Below the pieces are notes generated by a model. The model was not told the DNA's origin, searched no databases, and saw only the letters and a program-made list of their open reading frames with translations. Made by a program: the position numbers and the translations under genes. This document shows, in pieces, positions 21,854-32,931 of a stretch of 64,000 bases of DNA. The stretch is from assembly GCF_000429625.1 (NCBI RefSeq), contig NZ_AUCF01000004.1, positions 372,001-436,000 of the forward strand, in the 5' to 3' direction. The DNA is from Azospirillum halopraeferens DSM 3675. Lineage in GTDB: Bacteria > Pseudomonadota > Alphaproteobacteria > Azospirillales > Azospirillaceae. Position 1 is the first letter of the stretch; each line of letters begins with the position of its first letter.

Positions 21854-24600
21854 TGACCGAGCCTTTCCAGAATGGCGGGCACATGGACCTGATCGGCCTT
21901 GTAGTTGCCGGTCAGGGCGTACATCACGACGTTGACCCCGAAGCGGTAGGCCATCTCCCGCTGGCGCTCGCCGCCGGGCACCGCGGGGTAGAGGGGCTGG
22001 CCGGTGTTGGGCTCCACCGCCCAGGCCGACGCCCAGTCATTGGCGCCGATGACGACCGAGGAGACGCCGTCGTTCAGGCGGCCCTCGCGCGCCTCCACCC
22101 AAACCTCGCCGCCGGTGTAGCGGCCGGGGAAGTCCTGGAGCAGGTAGAACGCCTTGGTCAGCACATGGTCGGGCGGCACGGGGGCCAGCGCCGGGATGTC
22201 CAGCCCGTCGGTCAGCCGCCGCAGCGCCTGCGCCCCCGGACCGGCCCCGGGCATCAGCGAGCGCGCCTGGTCGCGGGTGTCGAACAGGATGACGCCGCCG
22301 TTGCGCAGGTAATCGTTCACCCGCGCCCGCGCCGTGTCCGACAGGGCCGGCTGGGTCGGCGTGACCGGCCAGTACAGCAGCGGGAAGAAGGCCAGCTCGT
22401 CCGTCTCCACATCGACGGCCATGGCGCCCGCCGCCTCCGCGGCGGTGCGGCGGCCCAGCACCTCCACCAGCCCCTCCAGCCCGGCGCGCGCCGTCGCGTC
22501 GACACCGCCGTCGCCGGTGCGCACATGGGCGAGGAAGGTCTCCTCCGTCGCCCGCACGGCGCGTTCCACGTCCAGCGCCGCCGCCGGCCGGGGCGTCCCG
22601 GCGACCGGCACACCCGCCGCCAGCAGCGCCGCCAGCGCCGCCGTCGCCGCGGCCCGGCGCGGTCGGATGCGGCGGCCCAGCAGCCCGCGCAGGGCCAGCG
22701 CCACCAGCAGGTCGAGGATGCCCAGCGCCAGCGCCGCCGCCAGCAGATAGGGCTTCAGCGCCACCTCGCCACCGTCGCCGAAGCCGCCGCGGCCGACGCC
22801 GGGCGGCAGCGCCCCCGGCGGCGCCAGGGCGGTGACCGCGGTGGTCAGGTTCAGGGCGACGCGCGCGTCCTCCCGGCCGTACAGGCCCGGCGGGTGGCGC
22901 GGGCCGATGGCGGCGGCGCCGAACGCTTCCGCCTCCACGGGAAAGACCGTGGCGCCCGGCGCCAGCAGCCGGCCGTAGCCGTCCAGCACCTCCTGCGGCT
23001 CCAGCGTGCCGCCGGGCCCGGTGCCGGCGACGCCCTCGCTCAGCGCCACGATGCGCCGGAGCATGTCGACGAACAGGCCGGACAGGGACAGGTTGGACCA
23101 GTCGGGGCTGGCCGTGGTGTGCACCAGCACCACCCAGCCGTCGCCGCGCTTCTCGGCGGTGACCAGGGGGGTGCCGTCGGCCAGGCGCGCCCAGGTCCGG
23201 TCGGCCAGGTCGACCGATGGCTCCGCCAGCACCTGCCGGTTGACCACCACGTCGCGCGGGATGGCCAGGCCGTGGAACGGTCCTGTGGCGGCGAAGGGCT
23301 GAAGGGTCGCCGGCTCCGACCAGGACAGCGCGCCGCCCAGCGCCCGATCGCCCAGGCGCAGGCGCACCGGCACCAGGCGGTCGGCGTTCTGCGCCAGCCG
23401 CGGCCCGGCGAAGCGCACCAGCACCCCGCCGTCGCCCACCCACCGCTCCAGGGATTCCGCTTCCGACCCGGTGAGCGCGCCGACGTCGGACAGGATCAGC
23501 ACCGCCAGGTCGCGCCGCATCAGCTCCGCCGTGTCGCCGCGGCGCACCTCGTTGTAGGGCTCCAGCGCCCGGCTGAGATAGTGCAGGTCGGACAGCAGCG
23601 GCTGGTTCTCGCCCTCCGGCCGGCCGGACACCAGGCCGACCGGGCGGCGGCGCCAGCGCTCGTCCAGCAGAACGGTGGCGGCGGCGGTGGTCTGGTTCTC
23701 GATGCGCAGGGCCGCGGCCTCGTTGCGCAGCTCGCCCGGCACGTCGAACCGCACGGACCGGCGCGCCTGCCCCGCCTCGAAGGCGACGGTTTCCCGGTGC
23801 AGCAGGCGGCCGTCGGCGGCGGTCATGCGCACGGTCACCACGTCCGGCCGGTCGGCGGCGCCGCGCACCACCTCGGCCACCAGGGCCGCCCCGTCGGATG
23901 TCGGTGGCATCAGCAGGTAGGGTGGCCGGGCCGCGCCGTCGTCGCGCACCTCCAGGGAGCCCAGGCGCTGGAGCGCCGAGGCCAGCGCCCGGTCGACGCC
24001 CTCGGCGGCGGCCACGCCGTCGCTCAGCCAGACGCTGTGGGCGGAGCCGGCGAAGGACAGGCGACGCACCGCCTCCAGCGCCGCGGCGCGATCCGCCGGC
24101 CAGGGGCGCGGCTCCAGCGCCTGCACGGCGCGCCGCGCCTCCACCGGCGGCAGGGGGGCGGTGGCGGCCGGCGCCTCGCCGCCGGGGCCGGGGGCGGTGG
24201 CCAGCACCACCACCGGGCGGTCCTGGCGCTCGGCCTGCGTGACCAGCCCGTCCAGCGCCGCGCGCCGGGCCGGCCAGTCGCGGCCGGCGGCCCAGCCGTT
24301 GTCGACCAGCAGCACCAGGGGGCCGCCGCCGGGCAGGGCCGCGCGCGGGTTCAGCAGCGGCCCGGCCAGCGCCAGGATGATCAGGGCGGCGACCAGCAGG
24401 CGCAGCAGCAGAAGCCACCAGGGCGTGCGCGCCGGCGTCTCCTCCCGCGCGGCCAGGTCGCGCAGCAGGCGGATGGCCGGAAAGCGCACCACCCGCGGCG
24501 CCGGCGGCGTGACCCGCAGGAGCCACCACAGGACGGGCAGCGTCACCAGGGCGGCGAGCGCCCAGGGGGCGGCGAAGGCGAGGGACCCGAAACCCAGCAT
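21850..24600 (-). CDS. BatA/DUF4159 membrane protein
   Basis: The 916-residue protein starts with the BatA/aerotolerance N-terminal domain: a helix (AAPWALAALVTLPVLWWLLR), the motif PPAPRVVRFPAIRLLRDL, and a second helix (WWLLLLRLLVAALIILALAGPLLNPR). A VWA-like domain follows (VLLVDNGWAAGRDW). Around 650-700 there are further membrane segments (PYLLAAALALGILDLLVALALRGLL). The C-terminal 210 residues match DUF4159 (ELAFFPLLYWPVTPTQPALS...VNDYLRNGGVILFDTRDQA). It overlaps the next gene by ATGA. The whole operon order, MoxR ATPase then DUF58 then this protein then a second membrane protein, is common in Rhodospirillales and is thought to assist maturation of envelope proteins. Confidence 0.85.
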   Translation of the reverse strand: MLGFGSLAFAAPWALAALVTLPVLWWLLRVTPPAPRVVRFPAIRLLRDLAAREETPARTPWWLLLLRLLVAALIILALAGPLLNPRAALPGGGPLVLLVDNGWAAGRDWPARRAALDGLVTQAERQDRPVVVLATAPGPGGEAPAATAPLPPVEARRAVQALEPRPWPADRAAALEAVRRLSFAGSAHSVWLSDGVAAAEGVDRALASALQRLGSLEVRDDGAARPPYLLMPPTSDGAALVAEVVRGAADRPDVVTVRMTAADGRLLHRETVAFEAGQARRSVRFDVPGELRNEAAALRIENQTTAAATVLLDERWRRRPVGLVSGRPEGENQPLLSDLHYLSRALEPYNEVRRGDTAELMRRDLAVLILSDVGALTGSEAESLERWVGDGGVLVRFAGPRLAQNADRLVPVRLRLGDRALGGALSWSEPATLQPFAATGPFHGLAIPRDVVVNRQVLAEPSVDLADRTWARLADGTPLVTAEKRGDGWVVLVHTTASPDWSNLSLSGLFVDMLRRIVALSEGVAGTGPGGTLEPQEVLDGYGRLLAPGATVFPVEAEAFGAAAIGPRHPPGLYGREDARVALNLTTAVTALAPPGALPPGVGRGGFGDGGEVALKPYLLAAALALGILDLLVALALRGLLGRRIRPRRAAATAALAALLAAGVPVAGTPRPAAALDVERAVRATEETFLAHVRTGDGGVDATARAGLEGLVEVLGRRTAAEAAGAMAVDVETDELAFFPLLYWPVTPTQPALSDTARARVNDYLRNGGVILFDTRDQARSLMPGAGPGAQALRRLTDGLDIPALAPVPPDHVLTKAFYLLQDFPGRYTGGEVWVEAREGRLNDGVSSVVIGANDWASAWAVEPNTGQPLYPAVPGGERQREMAYRFGVNVVMYALTGNYKADQVHVPAILERLGQ

Positions 24601-24639
24601 GCTCTGCGTTCTCTCACTCCCGCGGGGATGGCCGCGGCC

Positions 24640-25548
24640 TCAGACAGGCTCCTGCGCCAGGGCGCCCCACAGCGACAGGAGGGCGGCCGTCGGCGGATGG
24701 TCGGTGCGGTGGACGGCGAAGGTCCATCCGGCGGTGCGGGCGAGCGCCGCCAGCCCTTCCCGGTGGGCCTTCAGGCGCGCCAGATAGGCGTCGCGCACCC
24801 CCTCCACCCGCGGCACCAGCAGCTCCTCCTCGCCCTCCAGCCCCTCGAACTCGACGCGGCCGGCGAAGGGCAGCGTCTCCTCCGCGGGGTCCAGCACCTG
24901 CATGAGGTGGCCGCGCACCCCCCGTCCGGTCAGCCCGGCGACGGTGGCGTGGATTTCGTCCAGCGGTGACAGCAGATCGCCGAACAGGACGACGCGGGCG
25001 TGCCGGGGCAGGGGTTCGATGCGGGGCAGGCCGGCCGGCGCGTCGCTCCACGCCCGGGGATCGGCCAGGCGCGACGCCATGCGGTTCAGGGCGCCGCGCC
25101 CGTGGTCGGGGCGCTGGCCGGTGTTGAGCAGCGCCACCCGCTCGCCGCCGCGGATCAGCAGGACGGTCAGCGCCAGCAGCAGCAGCTCCGCCCGCTCGCG
25201 CTTGAGCGGCAGGGCGGGGGCGGAGCGGTAGCCCATGCTGGGCGTGCGGTCGTGCCACAGCCAGACGGTCTGCGCCGCCTCCCACTCGTTCTCGCGCACG
25301 TAGACGGGCTGTGTGCGCGCCGACTGGCGCCAGTCGATCATCTGCGGGGAATCGCCGGGCATGTAGCGGCGGAACTGCCAGAAGGTTTCGCCCGGACCGA
25401 CGCGGCGGCGGCCGTGGACGCCCTGGGCGACGGTGGCGGCGACCCGCTCCGCCTCCACCAGCAGGGGCGGCAGGCGGGCGGCCAGCGTCTCCGCCCGCTG
25501 CTGGGCGCGCAGGGCGTCGGCGCCGAGGGTGGGGGGCGCGGCGGCCAC
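24640..25548 (-). CDS. DUF58 domain protein
   Basis: About 302 residues from GTG 25548. An in-frame ATG at 25596 would overlap the MoxR gene by 38 bp and encode an atypical Ser/Arg-rich start, so GTG was preferred. The DUF58 signature is clear: [61 protein letters not shown], with a VWA-like fold after it ([21 protein letters not shown]). DUF58 proteins are partners of MoxR ATPases. This one lies directly downstream of moxR and 40 bp before the BatA/DUF4159 gene. Confidence 0.85.
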   Translation of the reverse strand: MAAAPPTLGADALRAQQRAETLAARLPPLLVEAERVAATVAQGVHGRRRVGPGETFWQFRRYMPGDSPQMIDWRQSARTQPVYVRENEWEAAQTVWLWHDRTPSMGYRSAPALPLKRERAELLLLALTVLLIRGGERVALLNTGQRPDHGRGALNRMASRLADPRAWSDAPAGLPRIEPLPRHARVVLFGDLLSPLDEIHATVAGLTGRGVRGHLMQVLDPAEETLPFAGRVEFEGLEGEEELLVPRVEGVRDAYLARLKAHREGLAALARTAGWTFAVHRTDHPPTAALLSLWGALAQEPV

Positions 25549-25558
25549 GGCGGCGGCC

Positions 25559-26581
<1,023 letters not shown>

Positions 26582-26658
26582 ATCGTGTCTCCCTGTTCAC
26601 ATTCCCGGTCGGCAGACCTATGTGACGAGTGTGGCGAAAATAGGTTGCGCAGGACGCG

Positions 26659-27228
26659 ATGAACAAAGTCGGCTCCGCGGCCGCCGAAAACAAGCGGGGG
26701 AATGCGATGACCGCGCATGCCCCCGACGGCGGAGCACCTCTCCAAAAGGAAGAGGAGTTCGGCATACGCATTGCCAGGGACGGCACCTGGTACCACAATG
26801 ACGGTCCCATCCGGCGCATGGAGCTGGTGAAGCTGTTTGCCAGCGTGTTGCGGCGGGATGACGCGGGTGATTATTGGCTGATCACCCCCGTCGAGAGAGG
26901 GCGCATAGTTGTCGAGGATGCTCCGTTCGTCGCGGTGGAGATGTCGGTAAGCGGAAGCGGCACCGATCAGGTGCTGTCGTTCCGCACCAACCTGGACGAA
27001 TGGGTGGAGGCCGGACCCGAACACCCGATCCGGGTGGAGCAGAGCCGGGAAACGGACGAGTCCGTGCCTTACGTTGTCATAAGAAACCGGCTGGAGGCGC
27101 GCATAGCCCGGTCCGTGTATTACGAACTGGTGGAACGGTGCGTGTCGATCGGCCAGGCCAGGGAGGGCGAGGTCGGCCTATGGAGCAAAGGAGTCTTCTT
27201 CGTGCTGGGCAGGTGGCCTGGCGAGTGA
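26659..27228 (+). CDS. DUF1285 domain protein
   Basis: The 189-residue protein matches DUF1285 in [60 protein letters not shown], in [17 protein letters not shown], and in the C-terminal SRVYYELVE-like segment. The family is soluble and of unknown function. An alternative start at ATG 26707 has a better ribosome-binding site (GGGGGAA). The stop overlaps the Nudix gene start by GTGA, so the two are coupled. Confidence 0.88.
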   Translation: MNKVGSAAAENKRGNAMTAHAPDGGAPLQKEEEFGIRIARDGTWYHNDGPIRRMELVKLFASVLRRDDAGDYWLITPVERGRIVVEDAPFVAVEMSVSGSGTDQVLSFRTNLDEWVEAGPEHPIRVEQSRETDESVPYVVIRNRLEARIARSVYYELVERCVSIGQAREGEVGLWSKGVFFVLGRWPGE

Positions 27229-27836
27229 CGCTGGATGACGTCCGCCGGCGCTTTCCGGGCAGCGCGGCGGCCTCGCTGCGGCCCCTGAAGGTGCGCGGCG
27301 ACCATGACCTGAATCCCGGATTCGGGCCGCCGTCCGCCCTGCGCGAGGCGGCGGTGCTGATTCCCCTGGTCGACCGGCCGGGCGGCGCCACGGTGATCTT
27401 CACCCAGCGCACCGCCCACCTGTCGGCCCATGCGGGACAGATCAGCTTCCCCGGCGGCCGGCGGGAGCCGGAGGACCGCTCGCCCGAGGACACCGCCCTG
27501 CGCGAGACGCAGGAGGAGATCGGCCTGGACCGTGACCTGGTGGAGATCGTCGGCCGGCTGGACACCTACGTCACCCGCACCGGTTTCCGCGTCACGCCGA
27601 TCGTCGGGTGCGTGCGCCCTCCCTTCGCCATCGTACCCGACCCGACTGAGGTGGCGGAGGTGTTCGAGGTGCCGCTGACCGTGATCCTCGACCCCACCAA
27701 CCCGCAGCGCCACAGCCGCATGTTCATGGGTGCCCAGCGCTTCTTCTACGCCTTCCCCTACGGGGAGCGTTACATCTGGGGCGCCACCGCGGGCATGCTG
27801 GTCAACCTCCGCGACGTGCTGGGCGAGTCGCCGTGA
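27225..27836 (+). CDS. CoA pyrophosphatase (Nudix hydrolase)
   Basis: A GTG start at 27225 overlaps the DUF1285 stop. The 203-residue product has the CoA-pyrophosphatase N-terminal motif AVLIPLVDRPGGATVIFTQRTAHLSAHAGQISFPGGR and the Nudix box GGRREPEDRSPEDTALRETQEEIGL, with the catalytic Glu pair in RETQEEIG. It is predicted to cleave CoA and its derivatives to 4'-phosphopantetheine and 3',5'-ADP (NudL type). It is the second gene of a DUF1285-Nudix-DUF6111-cca operon with overlapping or nearly overlapping ends. Confidence 0.92.
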   Translation: MTLDDVRRRFPGSAAASLRPLKVRGDHDLNPGFGPPSALREAAVLIPLVDRPGGATVIFTQRTAHLSAHAGQISFPGGRREPEDRSPEDTALRETQEEIGLDRDLVEIVGRLDTYVTRTGFRVTPIVGCVRPPFAIVPDPTEVAEVFEVPLTVILDPTNPQRHSRMFMGAQRFFYAFPYGERYIWGATAGMLVNLRDVLGESP

Positions 27837-28102
27837 GGGCCTTCCTGACGTTCGTCCTGCCGCTGCTGCTGCCCACCGTCCTGTTCGTCGCCTGGCTGGC
27901 CTGGCGGGCGCGCAACGGCGGTCCGCCGCTCGATCTGTCCCGGCTTCCCTGGCCGTGGCTCGCGGGCAGCGGCGTGGCCCTGCTGGTGCTCGTGCTGGGG
28001 GCCTGGGCCCTGTCCGGCGGTGCGCCGCCCGGCACCGCCTACGTCCCGGCCCGCATGGAGGGCGGACGCGTCATCGGCGGGGAGGCGGTGGACCCGCGCT
28101 GA
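27833..28102 (+). CDS. DUF6111 family membrane protein
   Basis: The 89-residue product starts at GTG 27833, overlapping the Nudix stop by 4 nt. It has two membrane helices (FLTFVLPLLLPTVLFVAWLAW and WLAGSGVALLVLVLGAWAL) and a short C-terminal tail with GTAYVPARMEGGRVI. Size, sequence pattern and position between a CoA pyrophosphatase and the CCA-adding enzyme fit DUF6111, an alphaproteobacterial inner-membrane family of unknown function. Confidence 0.85.
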   Translation: MRAFLTFVLPLLLPTVLFVAWLAWRARNGGPPLDLSRLPWPWLAGSGVALLVLVLGAWALSGGAPPGTAYVPARMEGGRVIGGEAVDPR

Positions 28103-28198
28103 GCGGGGATGGACGCCGCGCCGGCAAGCCGTATGATGCGGGCAGCCGCCGCCCTGCGTCGTTCCCGTGCCGGGCGGCAAGACGGAGTTCTCCATCCC

Positions 28199-29437
28199 AT
28201 GCAATCCCCCGCCGCCCGGCTGGCGCCGCAGCCCTGGATGACCGCGCCGGAAACGCGGGCGGTGCTCGACGCGCTGGCGGCGGGCGGCGTCGACGCGCGG
28301 TTCGTCGGTGGCTGCGTGCGGGACGCCTGGCTGGGGCGGCCGGTCAAGGACATCGACATCGCCACCCATGCCCCGCCGGAGCGGGTGATGGAGGTGCTGC
28401 GGGCGGCCGGCCTCACCGCGGTGCCCACGGGCATCGCCCACGGCACCGTGACGGCGGTGGTGAACCGGCAGCATTACGAGATCACGACGCTGCGGCGCGA
28501 CGTGGAGACGTTCGGCCGCCACGCCCGGGTGGAGTTCACCGACGACTGGAAGGAGGACGCGGCGCGCCGCGACCTGACCATGAACGCGCTGTCCTGCACC
28601 CCGGACGGCGCGGTCTATGATCCCTTCGGCGGGCTGGCGGACATGGCGGCGGGGCGGGTGCGCTTCGTTGGAGCGGCCCGCCTGCGCATCCGCGAGGACG
28701 TGCTGCGGCTGCTGCGCTTCTTCCGCTTCTACGCCCACTACGGCCGCGGCGCCCCCGACGCCGAGGCGCTGGAGGCCGCCGCCGAACTGGCGCCGCTGCT
28801 GCCCGCCCTGTCCGGCGAGCGGGTGCAGGGGGAGCTGTTCCGGCTGCTGTCGGCCCCCGATCCGGCGGCGGTGTGGCGGCTGATGGAGACGCACGGCGTG
28901 CTCGCACCCCTGCTGCCGTCACCCACCGACGGGGACCGGCTGGATCGCATGGTCCGGTTGCAGCACGCCCTGGGAGAGGCGCCGGACTCCCTGCTGCGGC
29001 TGGGGGCGGTGCTCAACGGCGGGCCGGAGGGGACCCGGGCGGTGGCGGATCGGCTGCGCCTGTCCAACGCCGACCGCGACCGTCTGGCCGCCATGGCCGA
29101 ACCGCCGGTGGCGATGCCGCCCGGCGACGATCCGGCGGCGTGGCGGCGGGCCCTCTACCGCCTGGGGGATGCCGGGCGCTGGTGCGACCTGGTGCGCCTG
29201 GTGGCGGTGCAGGCGCCGGGCCCGCTGCCGCTGGCCACCGTCCGCAGGGCGCTGGCCAGCGCCGGCGACCTGGAGGATCTGCGCTTTCCGCTGGCCGGCC
29301 GCGATGCGCTGGCGCTGGGCGTGCCGCACGGGCCGCGTGTCGGCGCCCTGCTCCGGCAGGTCGAGGCGTGGTGGATCGCCGCGGACTTCCGGCCGGGCCG
29401 CGCGGAGTGCCTGGAGGAACTGCGGCGGCGGGTCTGA
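28199..29437 (+). CDS. cca: CCA tRNA nucleotidyltransferase
   Basis: About 412 residues from ATG 28199; the frame is open to 28109, but homologues usually begin near this Met, with APQPWMTAPETRAVLDAL soon after. The nucleotidyltransferase head shows ARFVGGCVRDAWLGRPVKDIDIATHAPPERVMEVL (catalytic D-x-D), then TDDWKEDAARRDLTMNALS, DPFGGLADMAAGRVRFVG and RIREDVLRLLRFFRF. It adds or repairs the 3'-CCA of tRNAs. A poly(A)-polymerase role cannot be excluded from sequence, as the families are close. It closes the DUF1285-Nudix-DUF6111 operon. Confidence 0.93.
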   Translation: MQSPAARLAPQPWMTAPETRAVLDALAAGGVDARFVGGCVRDAWLGRPVKDIDIATHAPPERVMEVLRAAGLTAVPTGIAHGTVTAVVNRQHYEITTLRRDVETFGRHARVEFTDDWKEDAARRDLTMNALSCTPDGAVYDPFGGLADMAAGRVRFVGAARLRIREDVLRLLRFFRFYAHYGRGAPDAEALEAAAELAPLLPALSGERVQGELFRLLSAPDPAAVWRLMETHGVLAPLLPSPTDGDRLDRMVRLQHALGEAPDSLLRLGAVLNGGPEGTRAVADRLRLSNADRDRLAAMAEPPVAMPPGDDPAAWRRALYRLGDAGRWCDLVRLVAVQAPGPLPLATVRRALASAGDLEDLRFPLAGRDALALGVPHGPRVGALLRQVEAWWIAADFRPGRAECLEELRRRV

Positions 29438-29459
29438 CGGCGCGGCGCCGGCCGCGTCC

Positions 29460-30353
29460 TCAGGGCCATTTCACCTCGGGCGGCAGGCTCATCAGGATGG
29501 CCTCGGTGTTGCCGCCGGTCTTCAGCCCGAAAGTGGTGCCGCGGTCGTAGAGCAGGTTGAACTCCACGTAGCGGCCGCGCTTGACCAGCAGGGCCTCGCG
29601 CTGTTCGGCGGTCCAGGGCGTGTGCATGTGGCGGCGGACCAGCGCGGGATAGACCTCCAGAAAGGCCAGGCCGACGTCGCGGGTGAAGGCGAAGTCGGCC
29701 TCCCAGTCGCCGCTGTCCAGGCCGTCGTAGAAGATGCCGCCGACACCGCGCGTCTCGTTGCGGTGGGGCAGGAAGAAGTAGCGGTCGCACCACTCCTTGT
29801 ACTTCGGATAGTAGGCCGGGTCGTGGCGATCGCAGGCGGCCTTCAGGGCCCCGTGGAAGGCGGCGGTGTCCGCGTCGTCGGGGACGGTGGGGGTGAGGTC
29901 GGCGCCGCCGCCGAACCAGCCGAAGCGGGTGGCGATGTGGCGGGTGTTCATGTGCGTCGCCGGCACCAGCGGCGAGCGCATGTGCGCCACCAGGCTGATC
30001 CCCGCTGCCCAGAACCGGCCGTCGCCGGCCGCACCGGGAATGTTGTCGCGGAACTCCGGGCTGAAGGTGCCGTGCACGGTGGAAATGTTGACCCCCACCT
30101 TTTCGAACACGCGCCCGCGCATGATCGCCATGGTGCCGCCGCCACCCTCGTCACCGCCGTGGTCGGGGCGCTGCCAGTTCCGCCGCTCGAATCGCCCGGG
30201 CGGCAGTGCGGCGTGCGGGCCGCCCTCCAGTTCGTCCTCCAGCGCCTCGAAGGCGGCGCAGATGCGGTCGCGCAACGTGGCGAACCAGGCGGCGGCACGG
30301 GCCTTCTGATCCTCGGTCGGCACGGTCGGGGTCGGCGGGGGTGTCGGCGTCAT
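29460..30353 (-). CDS. hemF: Oxygen-dependent coproporphyrinogen III oxidase
   Basis: The 297-residue protein carries the HemF signatures [77 protein letters not shown] and [34 protein letters not shown]. It converts coproporphyrinogen III to protoporphyrinogen IX with O2 in haem synthesis. The length is normal. Its start overlaps the trmL stop by ATGA, so both come from one promoter. It is convergent with cca, 22 bp away. Confidence 0.97.
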   Translation of the reverse strand: MTPTPPPTPTVPTEDQKARAAAWFATLRDRICAAFEALEDELEGGPHAALPPGRFERRNWQRPDHGGDEGGGGTMAIMRGRVFEKVGVNISTVHGTFSPEFRDNIPGAAGDGRFWAAGISLVAHMRSPLVPATHMNTRHIATRFGWFGGGADLTPTVPDDADTAAFHGALKAACDRHDPAYYPKYKEWCDRYFFLPHRNETRGVGGIFYDGLDSGDWEADFAFTRDVGLAFLEVYPALVRRHMHTPWTAEQREALLVKRGRYVEFNLLYDRGTTFGLKTGGNTEAILMSLPPEVKWP

Positions 30354-30811
30354 CGGGGGGCTCCGGAAGGTGCGGCGGTCTGTCGCATGGCCTCACCCAA
30401 CACCATCGCCGCCGCCAGGGCAACGTTGAGGGAGCGCGCGGGAGGCTTCAGGGGGATCAGCAGGCGCGCGTCGGCCGCGTCGTGCACCGCGTCGGGCACG
30501 CCCTCGCTCTCGCGACCGACCATGATCCGGTCGTCCGGGCGGAAGGCGAAGGCGGTGTAGGGCAGGGCGGCGCGGGTCGTCAACAGCACGAGTCGCCCCG
30601 CCGCGGGCGTTGCGCGGTACGCGTTCCACGAGATGTGGCGGGTCAGATCCAGGTGGGTCAGGTAATCCATGCCGGCGCGCCGCAGCTTGCGGTCGTCGAA
30701 CAGGAAGCCGCAGGGCTCGATCACGTCCAGCGGGACGCCCAACGCGGCGCACAGCCGCATCAGGGTTCCCGCGTTCTGGGGGATGTCGGGTTCGAAAAGG
30801 ACCAGCCGCAT
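30350..30811 (-). CDS. trmL: tRNA (cytidine/uridine-34 2'-O)-methyltransferase TrmL
   Basis: The ATG at 30811 gives [36 protein letters not shown], the standard SPOUT-family TrmL start. Further motifs are MDYLTHLDL, the SAM-binding trefoil knot [18 protein letters not shown] and [23 protein letters not shown]. It methylates the wobble base of tRNA-Leu isoacceptors. The length (153 residues) is typical. It is translationally coupled to hemF and is preceded by a recognisable promoter. Confidence 0.95.
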   Translation of the reverse strand: MRLVLFEPDIPQNAGTLMRLCAALGVPLDVIEPCGFLFDDRKLRRAGMDYLTHLDLTRHISWNAYRATPAAGRLVLLTTRAALPYTAFAFRPDDRIMVGRESEGVPDAVHDAADARLLIPLKPPARSLNVALAAAMVLGEAMRQTAAPSGAPR

Positions 30812-30859
30812 GCCCTCAATCCGTTCGTGGCTTCTAATGTTCGTTATATGCGCGCGACA

Positions 30860-30887
30860 TAATGTCCGGAGGATAGGACTTTTCAAC
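30860..30887 (-). promoter_or_regulatory. Candidate sigma-70 promoter for trmL-hemF
   Basis: On the minus strand TTGAAA (30887-30882) and CATTAT (30865-30860) are 16 bp apart and lie 49 bp before the trmL start, inside an A+T-richer island of a GC-rich genome. Confidence 0.5.
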
Positions 30888-31062
30888 GGCGCGACGCGAC
30901 GCTATACCGCACCCCAATGGCTGCTTACCCCCCTTCCGGTCGAAGCCGCATGACCGGGTCTTACCCGACCGGCGGAGAAGGACAGCCGAGTCATGCTAAG
31001 AACGTCCGACGCTTCCCCCAGCGGCCCTCGCGCGCTGTGCAGTTCTGAGGAGAATGACGCTT

Positions 31063-31632
31063 ATGGCTGAGACCACGCATCCGTCCGGCACGGGTGCCCA
31101 CGCGGCCCCCGGCGGCGAGGGGACTTCCCGCCGTGATTTCCTCTATCTCGCCACCGGTGCCGTGGGTGCCGTCGGTGTCGCGGCGGCTGCCTGGCCGTTC
31201 ATCGACAGCATGAATCCGGCGGCCGACACCCTGGCGCTCGCCTCGATCGAGGTGGATCTCTCCCCCATCCAGGAAGGCCAGGCGATCACCGTCACCTGGC
31301 GCGGCAAGCCGGTGTTCATCCGCTACCGCACCGAACGGGAGATCGCCGAGGCGACCCAGGTCAACATCCGCGAGCTTCCGGATCCGCAGGCCGACGACGC
31401 CCGCGTGCAGCGGGCCCAGTGGCTGGTGGTGATCGGCGTCTGCACGCACCTGGGCTGCGTGCCGCTGGGGCAGAAGCCGACCGACCCGCGCGGCGACTTC
31501 GACGGCTGGTTCTGCCCGTGCCACGGGTCGCACTACGACACCTCGGGCCGCATCCGCAGGGGCCCGGCGCCGGCCAACCTGGTCGTGCCGGAATACGCCT
31601 TCATCAGTGACACCGCGGTCAAGCTCGGCTAA
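31063..31632 (+). CDS. petA: Rieske iron-sulfur subunit of cytochrome bc1
   Basis: ATG 31063 was chosen because AGGAGA lies 9 bp upstream; the ATG at 31054 is too close to that site. The 189-residue protein has a Tat-type start ([25 protein letters not shown]) that also serves as the membrane anchor. The [2Fe-2S] motifs are CTHLGC (Cys127, His129, with Cys132 for the disulfide) and CPCHGSH (Cys151, His154, with Cys153). It carries electrons from ubiquinol to cytochrome c1 in the inner-membrane bc1 complex. It is the first gene of petABC. Confidence 0.97.
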   Translation: MAETTHPSGTGAHAAPGGEGTSRRDFLYLATGAVGAVGVAAAAWPFIDSMNPAADTLALASIEVDLSPIQEGQAITVTWRGKPVFIRYRTEREIAEATQVNIRELPDPQADDARVQRAQWLVVIGVCTHLGCVPLGQKPTDPRGDFDGWFCPCHGSHYDTSGRIRRGPAPANLVVPEYAFISDTAVKLG

Positions 31633-31662
31633 GCGGCCCTCGGTATCGGGAGACCAGACGAT

Positions 31663-32931
31663 ATGGCTCAGGGACACGCCTCTACATTCAAGAATCCCGT
31701 CGTGAAGTGGGTCGACAGCCGTCTACCGATCTTCACGATGATGCATCACGAGTACAACGAATACCCGATGCCCCGGAACGTCAACTATCTGTGGGCGTTC
31801 GGTGCCATCGCGGGTGTCATGCTCGTGATCATGATCGCGACCGGCCTGGTGCTGGCCATGCAGTACGCCGCGCACACCTCGATCGCCTTCGAATCGGTCG
31901 AGCGCATCATGCGTGACGTGAACTACGGCTGGCTGCTGCGCTACATGCACGCCAACGGCGCGTCGATGTTCTTCATCGCCGTCTACATCCACATGTTCCG
32001 CGGCCTTTACTACGGCTCGTACAAGGCCCCGCGCGAGATCCTGTGGATGCTGGGGGTGGTGATCCTGCTTCTGATGATGGCCACCGCCTTCATGGGCTAC
32101 GTGCTGCCGTGGGGCCAGATGAGCTTCTGGGGTGCCACCGTCATCACCAACCTGTTCTCGGCCTTCCCGATCGTCGGCGACCCGATCGTGACCTGGCTGT
32201 GGGGCGGCTTCTCGGTCGACAACCCGACGCTGAACCGCTTCTTTGCTCTGCACTTCCTGCTGCCGTTCGTGATCTTCGCGGTGGTCATCCTCCACACCGC
32301 CGCCCTGCACGTCTCCGGCTCCAACAACCCGCTGGGCATCGACGCCAAGGGTCCGCAGGACACCGTTCCGTTCAACCCCTACGTCACGGTGAAGGACCTG
32401 TTCGCGGTGGTGGTCTTCCTGATCTTCTACTGCGCGTTCGTCTTCTTCATGCCGAACTACCTGGGCCACCCGGACAACTACATCCCGGCCAACCCGCTGG
32501 TGACGCCGGCGCACATCGTGCCGGAGTGGTACTTCCTGCCGTTCTACGCCATCCTGCGCGCCATTCCGGACAAGCTGGGCGGCGTCATCGCGATGTTCGG
32601 CGCCATCGCCGTGCTGTTCGTCCTGCCCTGGCTCGACACCTCGAAGGTGCGGAGCTGCAAGTTCCGTCCGATCTACCGCCAGTTCTTCTGGGTCCTGGTG
32701 CTCTGCTGCCTGGTGCTGGGCTACGCCGGCGCCATGCCGGCCGAAGGCATCTGGCTGACCATCGGCCGCATCGCCACTGCCTACTACTTCTTCCACTTCC
32801 TGATCCTGCTGCCGGTCCTGGGCAAGCTGGAGCGTCCGCTTCCGCTGCCGGCCAGCATCAGCGAACCGGTTCTCAAGGGCGGTGGCCGCGTCGCTGCCGG
32901 CGCCCACGCCAGCCCGATGGAGAAGGCCTAA
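31663..32931 (+). CDS. petB: Cytochrome b subunit of bc1 complex
   Basis: The 422-residue protein has about eight membrane helices. Haem-ligand histidine pairs are in the second helix bundle ([25 protein letters not shown]) and in [25 protein letters not shown]. The Qo-site PEWY motif is present ([14 protein letters not shown]). It forms the quinone-binding core of ubiquinol-cytochrome c reductase. It follows petA by 30 bp with GGGAGA upstream, and its stop overlaps the petC start (TAATG). Confidence 0.97.
   Translation: MAQGHASTFKNPVVKWVDSRLPIFTMMHHEYNEYPMPRNVNYLWAFGAIAGVMLVIMIATGLVLAMQYAAHTSIAFESVERIMRDVNYGWLLRYMHANGASMFFIAVYIHMFRGLYYGSYKAPREILWMLGVVILLLMMATAFMGYVLPWGQMSFWGATVITNLFSAFPIVGDPIVTWLWGGFSVDNPTLNRFFALHFLLPFVIFAVVILHTAALHVSGSNNPLGIDAKGPQDTVPFNPYVTVKDLFAVVVFLIFYCAFVFFMPNYLGHPDNYIPANPLVTPAHIVPEWYFLPFYAILRAIPDKLGGVIAMFGAIAVLFVLPWLDTSKVRSCKFRPIYRQFFWVLVLCCLVLGYAGAMPAEGIWLTIGRIATAYYFFHFLILLPVLGKLERPLPLPASISEPVLKGGGRVAAGAHASPMEKA

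Noticed and set aside
21853-24969. Long open frame (about 1,038 codons) on the plus strand
   Set aside because: It is antisense to the BatA/DUF4159 gene, has a repetitive Gln/Arg/Gly composition and no recognisable motif.
27770-28894. Long minus-strand frame opposite the DUF6111 and cca genes
   Set aside because: It has no motifs and is rich in Arg, Gly, Gln and His; the sense genes are secure.
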